Below are positions 1 to 8,706 of a DNA stretch of 18,033 nt, in pieces. Position 1 is the stretch's first letter. Every line of letters begins with the position of its first letter. Source of the DNA: Clostridium sp. NkU-1 (GTDB lineage Bacteria; Bacillota_A; Clostridia; Lachnospirales; Lachnospiraceae); assembly GCA_001312405.1 (NCBI GenBank), contig BBDR01000029.1, positions 1 through 18,033 on the forward strand, read 5' to 3'. A program made the translations under genes and the position numbers. The notes below the pieces were generated by a model. It was not told the origin of the DNA and did no database searches. It worked only from the letters and a program-made list of their open reading frames with translations.

Positions 1-152
1 CAATACGTTATCCCCGTCCCCTCAAACGTAGTGAAAACGATTTTTTTCTTATTAATAGGGAAAAGCCGAAGTAAATGGTAGAAAAGATTCGTTCTATAGC
101 ATTCTCTTTTTCGTTTTCTTATATATCTTTCTTCGCTGCTTAATTTAGTCAT
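1..152 (-). CDS. N-terminus of probable CDP-glycerol glycerophosphotransferase (partial)
   Basis: Only the first 50 codons are present; the rest lies beyond the left edge. The ATG at 150-152 follows the stop of the upstream nucleotidyltransferase gene by 2 bp, and a GGAG sits 8 bases before it, so it is the last visible gene of the operon. The peptide begins MTKLSSEERYIRKRKREC, is basic, and then reads NKKKIVFTTFEGTG near residues 36-48. A basic start followed by 'K-I-V-F-[ST]-[ST]-F-E-G' is typical of the TagB/TagF/CDP-glycerol glycerophosphotransferase family, which moves glycerol-phosphate or a related polyol-phosphate from its CDP form onto an acceptor. The catalytic part is not visible, so the family call rests on this short signature and on the neighbours (a TagD-like cytidylyltransferase and a LicC-like enzyme in the same operon). 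Confidence 0.6.
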   Translation of the reverse strand, partial: MTKLSSEERYIRKRKRECYRTNLFYHLLRLFPINKKKIVFTTFEGTGITY

Positions 153-154
153 TT

Positions 155-892
155 CTAGAACTCCTTCCTTGCCATTTGGATAAGCGAGTCCGGTATCCCA
201 GCGCTTGCTCTTTGATAATCCTGGACAAAGTCTACCTCATTCCAAAAATACCCTCGTGTAGGCAAAGGTTTTACAAGGAAGCTCTGTTCATCAATTACTC
301 TTTGGACCGCTCCTTCAAAATAAGACGCAAATGCTTTCTCTTTCATTAATTCAATGGCTGCCTTATTCAGTTCTCCTATTACGCTTTTATTGATTTTTGC
401 TATTCCTATAAATTCGCCTTCCGAGGTTTCACATTCCATTGTCTTATTTATTTCTATAATTTTTCCGTCTTTTACCTTTACCTTCATAGCCTCTTCATCA
501 CATGGTCCATAATCTACGGGTAAGATCATATCGCCCTCTTCTCGAAGCATAGCCTCAAATATTTCAGGGGCACATAAGGTATCTGCATGTAAATAGACAA
601 AATCATCATGGAGAAAATCCTTCGCCATATAAAAGGAACCTAATACGTTTACCATCTCATAAAACGGATTGAAAACACAGCGAATTCCGTCTATCTTCTC
701 CGCCAATTCTTCAAACAATTCACTTTGATAGCCTGTTACAATAATGATATCTTTAATTCCAAACACGTGAAGCATGGAAATATTATATTCAATCATCTTG
801 ATTCCTTTAATTTCCAAAAATGATTTAGGCATATTTTCTGTTAGGCTGCCTAATCTGCTGCCTTTTCCTGCTGCCATAATGATCGCCTGCAT
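155..892 (-). CDS. LicC-like nucleotidyltransferase (sugar- or choline-phosphate cytidylyltransferase type)
   Basis: A 245-residue NTP transferase with the GT-A-like nucleotidyltransferase fold. The N-terminus carries the signature MAAGKGSRLG (residues 6-15) followed by PKSF (22-25), which binds the NTP. HADT at 102-105 is in the position of the metal-binding 'GD' motif. The stretch EEAMKVKV (133-140), GKIIEINK (143-150), GEFIGIAKI (159-167) and the C-terminal YFWNEVDFVQDY (215-226) match the layout of LicC-type choline-phosphate cytidylyltransferases and related CTP-using enzymes more than GlmU or RmlA. The reaction is probably CTP (or another NTP) plus a phosphorylated small molecule giving a CDP-compound and pyrophosphate; the substrate cannot be read. 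GGGAGAG precedes the ATG. It lies 17 bp after the alcohol dehydrogenase and 2 bp before the CDP-glycerol transferase-like gene, so its product is probably used by a nearby transferase. Confidence 0.85.
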   Translation of the reverse strand: MQAIIMAAGKGSRLGSLTENMPKSFLEIKGIKMIEYNISMLHVFGIKDIIIVTGYQSELFEELAEKIDGIRCVFNPFYEMVNVLGSFYMAKDFLHDDFVYLHADTLCAPEIFEAMLREEGDMILPVDYGPCDEEAMKVKVKDGKIIEINKTMECETSEGEFIGIAKINKSVIGELNKAAIELMKEKAFASYFEGAVQRVIDEQSFLVKPLPTRGYFWNEVDFVQDYQRASAGIPDSLIQMARKEF

Positions 893-909
893 ATTTATTC
901 TCTCCCGTT

Positions 910-2052
910 CTATAATGAATCGCCATAAATGCTCGATATAATATCCTTCTGTGAACTCAATTTATCATTGCCAATATTTCCCGTTACCTGTTTTGTCAAC
1001 TCCGGTAAATCCTCTTTTTTAATTCCTAAATCGGCAAGAGTTTTAAGAATGCCTATTTTTTTCATGAACTCAGCCATTTCTTCCCTTGCTTCATCACCGT
1101 TAGATATCTCCTTACCGGTCAACCAGTACATAATATCCTTCACTTTTTTTTCATTTACATCATATTGTCTTTGTATCCATGCAGGATATAATGCCGATAC
1201 TCCTGCCGCATGGCTTGTATCCGTCTTAGCTCCCACTGCATACTGCATCCGGTGAGGAAGACATGTTCCTACGTTGGCTAAGTTAATTCCAATTATCATG
1301 CTCGCATAGCTCATAGCCTCTCTCGCTTCATGATTATCCAAGTTGACCATTAATAACGGAAGATTCTGTCCTACCGTCTGATGGCCTTTTCCGAGATCAT
1401 ATGTGACCAGCTATTTGCCTTTACCGCCGTATAACTTTCTATGGCGTGGGCCAAAGCATCAAATCCTGTTTCCATCGTAATACCAAGGGGCATGGTCCAT
1501 GTGTATACAGGATTTACAATTGCCGCTTTCGGCAATACCATAGTTCCTCTTATTCCGCCTTTCATATGATGAGTCAGACTGGATATAATTGCACCCTTGC
1601 TCAATTCGCTTCCACTGCCGGCAGTAGTCGGTATGGCTATTATGGGCAGCGTATTCCCGGTAGGTTCTATTCCCTCCAATAAAAAAACGTTCCAATTTCT
1701 CAAAGGTTCCTAATCCCACCGCAGTAGTTTTTGCTGCATCTATGGCGCTTCCTCCTCCAAAACCGATAATCGCTTTCACTCGTCTATCCATACCTATTTT
1801 AACTGCCTCATTAATTTCCTCCAGCTTTGGATTAGCGCTTATATTATCAAATATTATGGTTTCTTCTACATTCGGAAGATTGTCCAGAATATTCTTTAGT
1901 TCATTCAAATATCCGAATTTTATCAGGCTTCTTCCAGTTGTAACTATCATGACATTTCCGGTCAGCCATTTGTTTTCTTTCTTTAAGGCTTCTTCCACAT
2001 TATTATTTCCAAAATATATCTTTGTGGGTAACTCTAAAGTAAATCCTTTCAT
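910..2052 (-). pseudogene. iron-containing alcohol dehydrogenase (two frameshifts)
   Basis: The span encodes a group III, iron-dependent alcohol dehydrogenase of about 380 residues, the usual size, but in three frame segments. The N-terminus has LPTKIYFG and the nucleotide-binding motif GFGGGSAIDAAK. The middle segment has AIPTTAGSGSELS and GFDALAHAIESY (Asp and His metal ligands). The C-terminus has LPHRMQYAVGAKTDTSHAAG with two further His ligands. The first break is in the A7 run 1681-1687 (six bases would restore frame). The second is a missing base near 1376-1381, after residues EKAIR, where TVGQNLPLLMVN resumes. N- and C-terminal segments share one frame. The enzyme would interconvert an aldehyde and an alcohol with NAD(P)H; the substrate is unknown. 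The gene sits 9 bp after the kinase. It may be inactive, or whole in the real genome. Confidence 0.82.
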
Positions 2053-2061
2053 AGTAAAACC

Positions 2062-3594
2062 TCATAAATTTTCAATTCTGACTTCTCTGTCATCGACCAT
2101 CTCTTTAATTAATTTCTTTCTTCTTACATATAAATCTTTGACAGTCTCATAGGTATCTTTATAAAGCTCATACATATACATATATTTTTGATGATTTATC
2201 ATATTGGGCTTTATGATCATACGTACAGATACAAACTTTTCTGCCGCCTCTCTTAGGTCCGCAAAATATCCCTTCCCAAGCAGAACCATCATCGCCGCAC
2301 CCGTAGATGTGGTCTCAAATTCGGATAAAACAAGTACATCCCGCCCCAAAATATCCGCTTTTATCTGAGAGATAAGATTAATTCTTGCCAATCCGCCTGA
2401 TAAACGAACTGAACTAATCTTTGTTCCCGTTTGTTCGATAGCAGCTATCATATCCATATCAATAAAACCAGTGCTTTCAAATACCGCCCTCGTCATATCC
2501 TTCCTGGTGTGCATTCTTTCTATACCAAAAAATACACCTCGTGCATTATCATCCCAAATCGGCGCCCGCTCTCCCAACAGATAGGGAAGAAATATTAAAC
2601 CTCTCGCTCCAAGAACCGATTCTCCTGCTTCTTTTTCCATTATCTCATAAGGATAAATTTCGTTTTGATAATAACATTGTTTTACCCACTCGATCAAGCC
2701 CCCGCCCAAATTATTGCTGCCGCCTATAATATGAGCGTCCTCTTTATAAAGTGGAAGATTATAGATTAAGGAATTGCTTTTAAGACTGCTATTTCTTGAT
2801 AAAGCACGCAATACTGTTACTGTTCCCGACACATCGCTCGCTTCGCCATCTTCTGCCGCTCCACTCCCTACAAAGGAACAAATCGCATCGTAAGACGAAA
2901 CAATAATTTCCGCATTCTTATTAATTCCCAGTCTTCCGGCCAAATCCGGGCATATTTTTCCTATGGTATCTCCCGGATCCATCACCCTTGGAAGTCTTTC
3001 CCCTGAAATTCCTAACACATTTAAAAGATTTTCCGGGTAATACCTTTTCTCTATATTATAGTGATATTTTATCGCATTAAAATAATCCGTGACATATAAT
3101 CCGCTAAGCATATACAGCATAAAATCATTGGGCGATAAAAATTTATCCGTCTCATCGAAAACTTCGGGCATGTTTCTTTTTACCCATAATATTCTTGGCA
3201 GCATAAGGCTGGCACTCATATCCAGCAATGTTTCCTCATATACCTTTTTAAATTCATCCAGTTCAGAAATATATTTACTCTCTTCTTCTGCCCTTTTATC
3301 GGAAACCATAAATGCCCTCATAAGCGGCGTCCCTTTTTTATCAACGCATACAAGGCAAGAAGCAGATGCCGTAACAGTTATGTAATCAATACATATATCC
3401 TTACATTCACAGGCTGCTCTTTCTATAAGCTTCTCCGCACTCTGCCACCACTCTCTCGGATCCTGTTCCACTTTTTCCGCGCTGATAGCCGTCTTAATCG
3501 GGATTGCTTCATTAAATAGCTTCATCCCGTTTTCATTAAAAACGATGCACCTTATACTTTTCAACCCCATATTGATAACCATTACATTCTTCAT
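2062..3594 (-). CDS. FGGY-family carbohydrate kinase (xylulokinase-like)
   Basis: A full-length, 510-residue FGGY kinase, which transfers phosphate from ATP to a sugar or polyol. The sequence SSYDAICSFVGSG contains D236, at the position of the catalytic Asp of XylB (D233 in E. coli). SGTVTVL (about 256-262) and the C-terminal SGGLARINLISQIKADILGRD match the ATP-binding half of the family. The N-terminal phosphate-binding motif is unusual: most members read D-x-G-T-[ST]-S, whereas this one reads N-M-G-L-K-S (residues 8-13), losing the conserved Asp and Thr. That may reflect an unusual substrate or lower activity. AAAGGA precedes the ATG. The gene follows the class II aldolase by 17 bp, suggesting that kinase and aldolase act on the same compound (phosphorylate, then cleave or condense). 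The substrate cannot be named. Confidence 0.88.
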   Translation of the reverse strand: MKNVMVINMGLKSIRCIVFNENGMKLFNEAIPIKTAISAEKVEQDPREWWQSAEKLIERAACECKDICIDYITVTASASCLVCVDKKGTPLMRAFMVSDKRAEEESKYISELDEFKKVYEETLLDMSASLMLPRILWVKRNMPEVFDETDKFLSPNDFMLYMLSGLYVTDYFNAIKYHYNIEKRYYPENLLNVLGISGERLPRVMDPGDTIGKICPDLAGRLGINKNAEIIVSSYDAICSFVGSGAAEDGEASDVSGTVTVLRALSRNSSLKSNSLIYNLPLYKEDAHIIGGSNNLGGGLIEWVKQCYYQNEIYPYEIMEKEAGESVLGARGLIFLPYLLGERAPIWDDNARGVFFGIERMHTRKDMTRAVFESTGFIDMDMIAAIEQTGTKISSVRLSGGLARINLISQIKADILGRDVLVLSEFETTSTGAAMMVLLGKGYFADLREAAEKFVSVRMIIKPNMINHQKYMYMYELYKDTYETVKDLYVRRKKLIKEMVDDREVRIENL

Positions 3595-3611
3595 TGCTTT
3601 TTGTCCTTTTT

Positions 3612-4427
3612 CTATATGATGATTCCTAATTTATGAAACGCCATCTGGTAAATAGCCTCATAAATTGTCTTTTCCACAAGAGTTGCCTGAAATCCCTCTT
3701 CTTCCAGGAGTCCATCTTTCAGAGATTTCATAATTCCTTTCCGATATGCCAGCTTGACTTCCGTTGATATATTTATCTTTCTTACATTTTCCTTTTGGGA
3801 CAGTTTCCTGATTTCACCGTCTTCCATACCACTGCCTCCATGTACGACAAACGGTATTCCAGATAACTGTGCCACATAATCTATCAAATCATAATCCAGT
3901 TTTGGTTTTCCTTTATAAATGCCGTGAGCATTGCCAAATGCTACAGCAAGCATATCGACTTCTGTCTCCGCAAGAAATTTTCTTATTTCCTCCCGGCTTG
4001 CGATGCGGTGCTCCTGTATATCTATATTATCCTCGATTCCTTTTATCTGTCCGACTTCTGCCTCTACCAACACCCCCACTTTATGCGCCATTTCCATTAC
4101 CCGATTTGTCTTATCAATGTTTTCCTGTATGCTTAAATCAGAAGCATCTATCATAACTGAATCCCATTCCATTGCAATGGCATCCTCAATTATTTTCATA
4201 TCTTTACAATGATCCAAATGCAGCCATACGCTGATTTTCTTTTTATCAGCATAGCTCTTAATAAATGCTCTCGTCTCCCTGGCATCTATTTGGCTGTATA
4301 TTCCCGCCGAAGTCTGTAGAATGATATTTTTTTTCCGATCAGCTGCTGCATCGACTACCGCTTTGGCAGAATTAACATCCCATATATTAAAAGCAAGCAG
4401 GCATTCCGCCTGTAAATTACTTATCAT
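3612..4427 (-). CDS. class II (zinc) fructose-bisphosphate-type aldolase
   Basis: A 271-residue TIM-barrel aldolase of the FbaA/KbaY/GatY family, which reversibly joins dihydroxyacetone phosphate and an aldehyde using zinc. Visible motifs: WLHLDHCKD with D72 (proton donor) and zinc ligand H73; VEAEVGQIKG with E124; VAFGNAHGIYKGKPKLDY with zinc ligand H168; and PFVVHGGSG with H196, which binds zinc and begins the phosphate loop. At 271 residues it is slightly short at the N-terminus compared with relatives, but an in-frame stop two codons before the ATG rules out an earlier start. Its start overlaps the end of the phosphodiesterase gene by 11 bp, so the two are translationally coupled. An in-frame A8 run (4327-4334) is present and does not break this gene. 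In this setting the product is more likely a special phosphorylated sugar than a glycolytic intermediate; that is inference. Confidence 0.9.
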   Translation of the reverse strand: MISNLQAECLLAFNIWDVNSAKAVVDAAADRKKNIILQTSAGIYSQIDARETRAFIKSYADKKKISVWLHLDHCKDMKIIEDAIAMEWDSVMIDASDLSIQENIDKTNRVMEMAHKVGVLVEAEVGQIKGIEDNIDIQEHRIASREEIRKFLAETEVDMLAVAFGNAHGIYKGKPKLDYDLIDYVAQLSGIPFVVHGGSGMEDGEIRKLSQKENVRKINISTEVKLAYRKGIMKSLKDGLLEEEGFQATLVEKTIYEAIYQMAFHKLGIII

Positions 4428-5169
4428 CTCTTATCTCACTTCCTAAATCAGGTTTGTTGGTTATAATTCCATCCACACCCATATCACAAAAACGACGTAT
4501 TTCTTTTCCGCTATTTATTGTCCAAATATTTATTTCTATTCCTCTTTCATGAAGATCCTCAAATATACCTTTCCTGTCCAAAAGATACCATGCAGGATGA
4601 ACTGTATTTATTTTGTACTTCTCTGCATAATCCCCAATATCCATAATACCGTCGCAATAAAGAAATGCCACCTTTGCCGAATCTTCCATCTCTCGAAGCT
4701 TCAGCATAGACGCATGTGAAAAAGAAGAAAATAATGTTCTGTCAAGCACCTTTTTTTCTTTTATTATTTTCAATACTTTTTCTTCCATACCCTCATAGGA
4801 AAATATGTTATTTTTCAGTTCTATATTAAACAAAAATGCTTTTTCACCCTTGGACCTTTTGGGGACAAATTGTTCCAACACTTCCTCCAGCAAAGGAATT
4901 TTAACCCCTTCAAATTCAGGATGTGTCCTGTTGAATTGAAAGCCTCTTAATTCTTCCAGGGAATAGTCTTTCACATATCCTTTGCCATTGGATACCCTGC
5001 TTATCTCCTCATCATGGGTGACTACCAGATATCCATCTCTTGTCATCTGTACATCAAATTCAATCCCATCTGCTCCCATATCGTAAGCCATCTGAAATGC
5101 TTCCATGGTATTTTCCGGTGCATACTGGCTCGCTCCGCGATGACCATATATTTTCGTCTGATACCTCAT
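4417..5169 (-). CDS. glycerophosphodiester phosphodiesterase
   Basis: A 250-residue GDPD/UgpQ-type enzyme, which hydrolyses a glycerophosphodiester to sn-glycerol 3-phosphate and an alcohol. The family hallmarks are complete: GHRGASQYAPENT (residues 9-21) with catalytic H10 and metal ligands nearby, E37 and D39 in GIEFDVQMTRDG, and H52 in VVTHDE. The C-terminus has NIWTINSGKEIRRFCDMGVDGIITNKP, the normal barrel end. No signal peptide is visible, so it should be cytoplasmic. The start overlaps the stop of the preceding fusion gene as ATGA, and its end overlaps the aldolase. Inside this operon it could supply glycerol 3-phosphate to a TagD-like enzyme, or remodel a phosphodiester-linked modification. 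Which of these is true cannot be seen. Confidence 0.93.
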   Translation of the reverse strand: MRYQTKIYGHRGASQYAPENTMEAFQMAYDMGADGIEFDVQMTRDGYLVVTHDEEISRVSNGKGYVKDYSLEELRGFQFNRTHPEFEGVKIPLLEEVLEQFVPKRSKGEKAFLFNIELKNNIFSYEGMEEKVLKIIKEKKVLDRTLFSSFSHASMLKLREMEDSAKVAFLYCDGIMDIGDYAEKYKINTVHPAWYLLDRKGIFEDLHERGIEINIWTINSGKEIRRFCDMGVDGIITNKPDLGSEIRDDK

Positions 5170-6502
5170 TTTCTCGTCTCCATGAATTTCTCCACAACTC
5201 CCGCCATAGCAATGGATTCCTCTTCTGTGAATTTATAAGATTTTCTCTCTCCATTGTGAATCAACGACACGAATTCACTTAATTCATAACGAAGGCCATC
5301 TCCTAAAAATCTGGCAGTATACTGTTCCTTCTTGTAAGGATTTTCAAAACGAACTTCAAAGGACTTTGTCAGCCACCAAGGGGACTCCGCGAGAATATAT
5401 CCTTTGGTTCCTGCAATAATCAACTGCCCCTCTGATTTTACAGCAACGCCGGTTTTAGACAATGCCAGCCCTCTTTCAAAAGAAAAAGAGGCTTTTGTAT
5501 ACAAATCAATGCCATGCTCATTTTTTTATACTGTCAAAGCTTACACTTTTATATTGTGTTCCTAACAGTTTAAAGATAGGAAGCATCGTATGGTTTCCAA
5601 ATTCCAGAAAACCGCCACCGTAATTTGAGTCCTTACTTTCCCTGGAATCCGGATCTGCAATTCTGGTAAAGCAGGCTTCCACATCCACAATGTTCCCAAT
5701 GATTCCGCTTCTCGCTACTCCCAAAAGCTGACTAAAGCCGGGACAATACGCTGTTTTAATAGCCTCCAGGAGCAAACAGTCGTTGGCTTTTGCCGTTGCA
5801 AACAGCTCCTGCGCCTGTGCTTTAGAAAAGGCCATGGGTTTTTCACACAATACATGCTTTCCCTGGCTTAAAGCTGCTTTTGCATATTCATAATGTGTCT
5901 GATGCAAAGAAGCAATATATACCGCATCTAACGGATTTAAAAAATTCCTCAAAGCTCTCCCAATTTGCCTGAACCTCGAAACGCTTTGCAAACCGTTCCG
6001 CACTTTCCCTGTGAGGATTGTAAACACTGACCGTTTCAATACCGCTAACAAACTTCGCTTCAGGTATAAATCGTGCTGCAATACGTCCGGTTCCCACGAT
6101 TCCCATGTTTATAATGGGATACTTTTGTTTTCTTATTAAGGTACTGGATATTTCCTTTGTTCTTTCCAGATACACCACCTCACAAAAATCTTTCAGATAG
6201 TCAAATTCACCTATCCAATCTGAGCCAATGGCAAATGTATCCACACCGTATTTATGAATATCCTCCACTTTTTGTCCCACGTGGTCTTCCACTATGATTT
6301 TATCTGCAAATCCGGTTTTTTTCACATTTTCAATCCGGTCTATAATGGAATCTACTACGTTTAATTTCCCCCGGGATTCATCATATTGCTCCGTGGTAAC
6401 TCCCACAATCAAATAATCGCCTAAAGCTTTCGCTCTCTTAAGCAGCTTGTAGTGTCCCTCATGAAATAAATCAAAAGAACCATATGTAATTACCTTTTTC
6501 AT
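5166..6502 (-). pseudogene. TagD-like cytidylyltransferase / Gfo-Idh-MocA oxidoreductase fusion (two frameshifts)
   Basis: One continuous gene of about 444 codons after correction. Residues 1-126 are a small HxGH nucleotidyltransferase like glycerol-3-phosphate cytidylyltransferase: TYGSFDLFHEGHYKLL (HEGH 14-17), GSDW (93-96) and ISSTLIR (118-124). From about residue 130 a Gfo/Idh/MocA NAD(P)-dependent oxidoreductase starts with GIVGTGRIAARF; VYIASLHQTHYEYAK, GKHVLCEKPMAFS (the EKP motif) and FLEFGNHTM follow. Breaks: the A6 run 5939-5944, where five bases restore FEEFLNPLDAVYIAS, and the T7 run 5521-5527, where six restore FDSIKNEHGIDLYTK. The fused halves suggest oxidation or reduction of a phosphorylated sugar followed by activation with CTP to a CDP-polyol, comparable in logic to the TarJ/TarI pair. 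The start has AGGA before the ATG and lies 1 bp after the isomerase stop. Confidence 0.83.
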
Positions 6503-6503
6503 T

Positions 6504-7447
6504 TTATCGTCCTGTTCCCTCCTCTAACTGCTTTGCCCAATGCCTTCCAATATCTGCAATCAGTCTAAGCACACTGTCCTGCAACTCTTCCGGAAAGCAC
6601 TTCAATGCCCCAAAGGTCTCAAAGCTCAGCACACCATGGAATCCTATTTCTTTCAGCCCGTATAAGAAACCGTTCCAATCAGTGCTTACTTCTCCAGCCA
6701 ATTCTTTCGTGAAAGTAAACGGTAATTGATGCAGGTCACGGATTCCATCATTATCGTGAATATGAAGTGCCTGTATTCTGTCCCCTAAGGTAAGGATCGT
6801 CTCCTTCATATTTTTACCGAGAATATTGGCATGTCCCGTGTCAAAACAAAAAGCAAAGCACTCTTCCCCTGCTATTTGATTTAGTTTGTCCACATATTCA
6901 GCCGCTTGATAAGGGTCTGCGCATACACCTTCGCAGATTCTTCCCCCAAAACCATCATATAAATTTTCCAGACAAATTTTTACACCGTATCTCTTACATG
7001 AAGGAATCAGGCTTTGAAAAAAAGTCCATATTTTTCTTATATTCTTCCAATCTTCCCAATGGATAAGACAATTTAAAAGGATGTACGACCAAATATGGCG
7101 CATGAAGTGCAGCACAGGCAAGAATACTTTTCTCCGCTACCATATGTAAATATTCCTTGTCTTCTTCTCTGCCATAAACATATAGAGGATATGGAGCATG
7201 GGCCTGAGAAAACTCCAATCCCTCTCGTTGTGCCATAAGGTAGTATTCATCAAAATGTGCAGATAGCATTTCCTCGGACTGATCGAAGAAATGATTTATT
7301 TTTCCCTGATAAATAAGATTATTAGGTAAAAAAACGGTCAAGATTAAAATCGATACAGTCAAAACCTGCAGCCCTTATCCTATGAAAATCTTTTTCTTCC
7401 GCTTTATTCCCTAATAAAAGCCGGGACTGTATTCCTATCTTCAACAT
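6504..7447 (-). pseudogene. xylose isomerase-like TIM barrel protein (two frameshifts)
   Basis: After correction this is a 313-residue sugar phosphate isomerase/epimerase of the AP endonuclease 2/xylose isomerase-like TIM-barrel family. The ATG at 7445-7447 has AAGGGAGAA before it, and the protein starts MLKIGIQSRLLLGNKAEEKD. Metal-site motifs: VKICLENLYDG (Glu), CFDTGHANILG (Asp and His), LHIHDNDG (His/Asp) and VLSFETFG (Glu). Breaks: the A7 run 7328-7334, where six bases restore NLDRFLPNNLIYQG, and the A7 run 7017-7023, where six restore NMDFFQSLIPSCKRYG. It is a close tandem paralogue of the next gene upstream (7479-8685), sharing HIHDNDG and STDW-GFL-GL but lacking its extra C-terminal domain. 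It probably isomerises or epimerises a sugar or polyol; substrate unknown. Confidence 0.82.
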
Positions 7448-7478
7448 AGATTCTCCCTTTGATTGCTTTTTTCCACAT

Positions 7479-8685
7479 TTAAATTGGTTTACCGTTCATT
7501 CTCAGTATTTCTTCTGTCAATTCATAGTGATTGATTCCCATATCACTCAGTTGTTTTGCTATTTCTTCATAATAACCATTGCACAAAATCACAATCCTCT
7601 CATCTTCAGGAATCTCAAATATAGCCTCTGGATTACAAATAGGAATCCCTAGCTTTTCTGTTCCCCAAAGGCAAGCATTATTATCTACAACAAAAACAGG
7701 AGGATGTTTTTTTCCATATTGACCCATGTATACATCAAACATCCTGCCAGCCCCAAATAAAATCTTTTTTTCTAGAGCCCATCTGATCTAATATTTGATT
7801 AAAACATATGACATGAGAAAAATTAACTCCTATCCTATAAAGGAATTGAAGCAACGAATCTTGCAATACTCCCGGAAAACCTGTAAAACTCCGGTAAGTT
7901 TCAAAGCTAAGCACACCCTCAAAACTGATCTCTCTGAGTCCTAATAAAAATCCACTCCAATCTGTAGAACAAAGCCCGGTCCTGGCATCGGAAAAGCTAT
8001 AGGGTATTTGGTGAGAATCCGTGACTCCATCATTATCATGAATATGCAGTACTTTTAAATGAGAGCCAAGCGCCCTCACTTCTTCTCTAAGATTTTTCCC
8101 AAGCACATTGGCATGTCCTACGTCAAAACAAGCACCAAAGCGCTCTTCTCCGGCTTTCTTATTCAAGATATCAATATATTCTACCGTCTTATCAGCCTCG
8201 GAGCAAGCGCCTTCCCATACCCTTCCAACTCTCCGGTAAGGCATATTTTCAATGCAGATCACTACCTTTTGCCGGCTGGCTTCTTCTGTCAATGATTCAA
8301 AATATTCCAGATTTATTCTTTTCTCTTCCGCCCTTCCCAGCTCAAATGCCAGTTCCAGCGGATGCACTACCATATACGGACTTCCAAGAAGCCTGCATAT
8401 GGCAATACTTTTCTTCATTTCCTCCAGAATATATTCCATTTTATCCGGTCTGTTTGGTTCGTACTTAAATATAGGCGCATGCACTTGAGGAAACCGTATC
8501 CCATGCCTTGCCGCGCATTCCTGATGTTTTTTTAAAATAGGTAACTTCCAGTTTCTGTGTGCTGTCTTCAGGACTCACGATATTGTAATCCACGCAAGTG
8601 ATTCCAGCCTGCTTAATTTTCTTATATCCTGCTTCTATTGCACTTTCTCTGATAATTCCTCTGACTGTACGCCAATTTCCAACAT
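7479..8685 (-). pseudogene. xylose isomerase-like TIM barrel fused to Rossmann-like domain (three frameshifts)
   Basis: A corrected product of about 401 residues. It starts MLEIGVQS at the ATG 8683-8685, behind AAAGGAAAAG. The TIM barrel shows HAPIFKYEP, VVICIENMPYR, CFDVGHANVLG, LHIHDNDG and VLSFETYR, the same metal-site layout as its paralogue 6504-7447. After the barrel comes a domain of about 95 residues beginning ILFGAGRMFDVYMGQYG, then PPVFVVDNNACLWGTEKLG and IVILCNGYYEEIAKQL. This glycine-rich Rossmann-like unit is known to me mainly as part of other Firmicute surface-polysaccharide enzymes. Breaks: a missing base near 8660-8666 (after VQS; RGIIRESAIEAG resumes); the T7 run 8527-8533; and the T7 run 7765-7771, where six bases join the barrel to the Rossmann domain. 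Because of the last break the domain can be mistaken for a separate 87-residue gene. Confidence 0.8.
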
Positions 8686-8706
8686 ATCTTTTCCTTTATT
8701 TGTATT

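Noticed and set aside
929..1255. Plus-strand open frames, here and at 1742-2152, 3869-4212, 9008-9568, 12415-12663, 13654-14286 and 14398-14772
   Set aside because: All lie opposite clearly conserved minus-strand genes and show no family motif; they are shadows of those genes.
7479..7742. Separate 87-residue gene
   Set aside because: It continues the upstream isomerase-like protein after a one-base homopolymer correction at 7765-7771.
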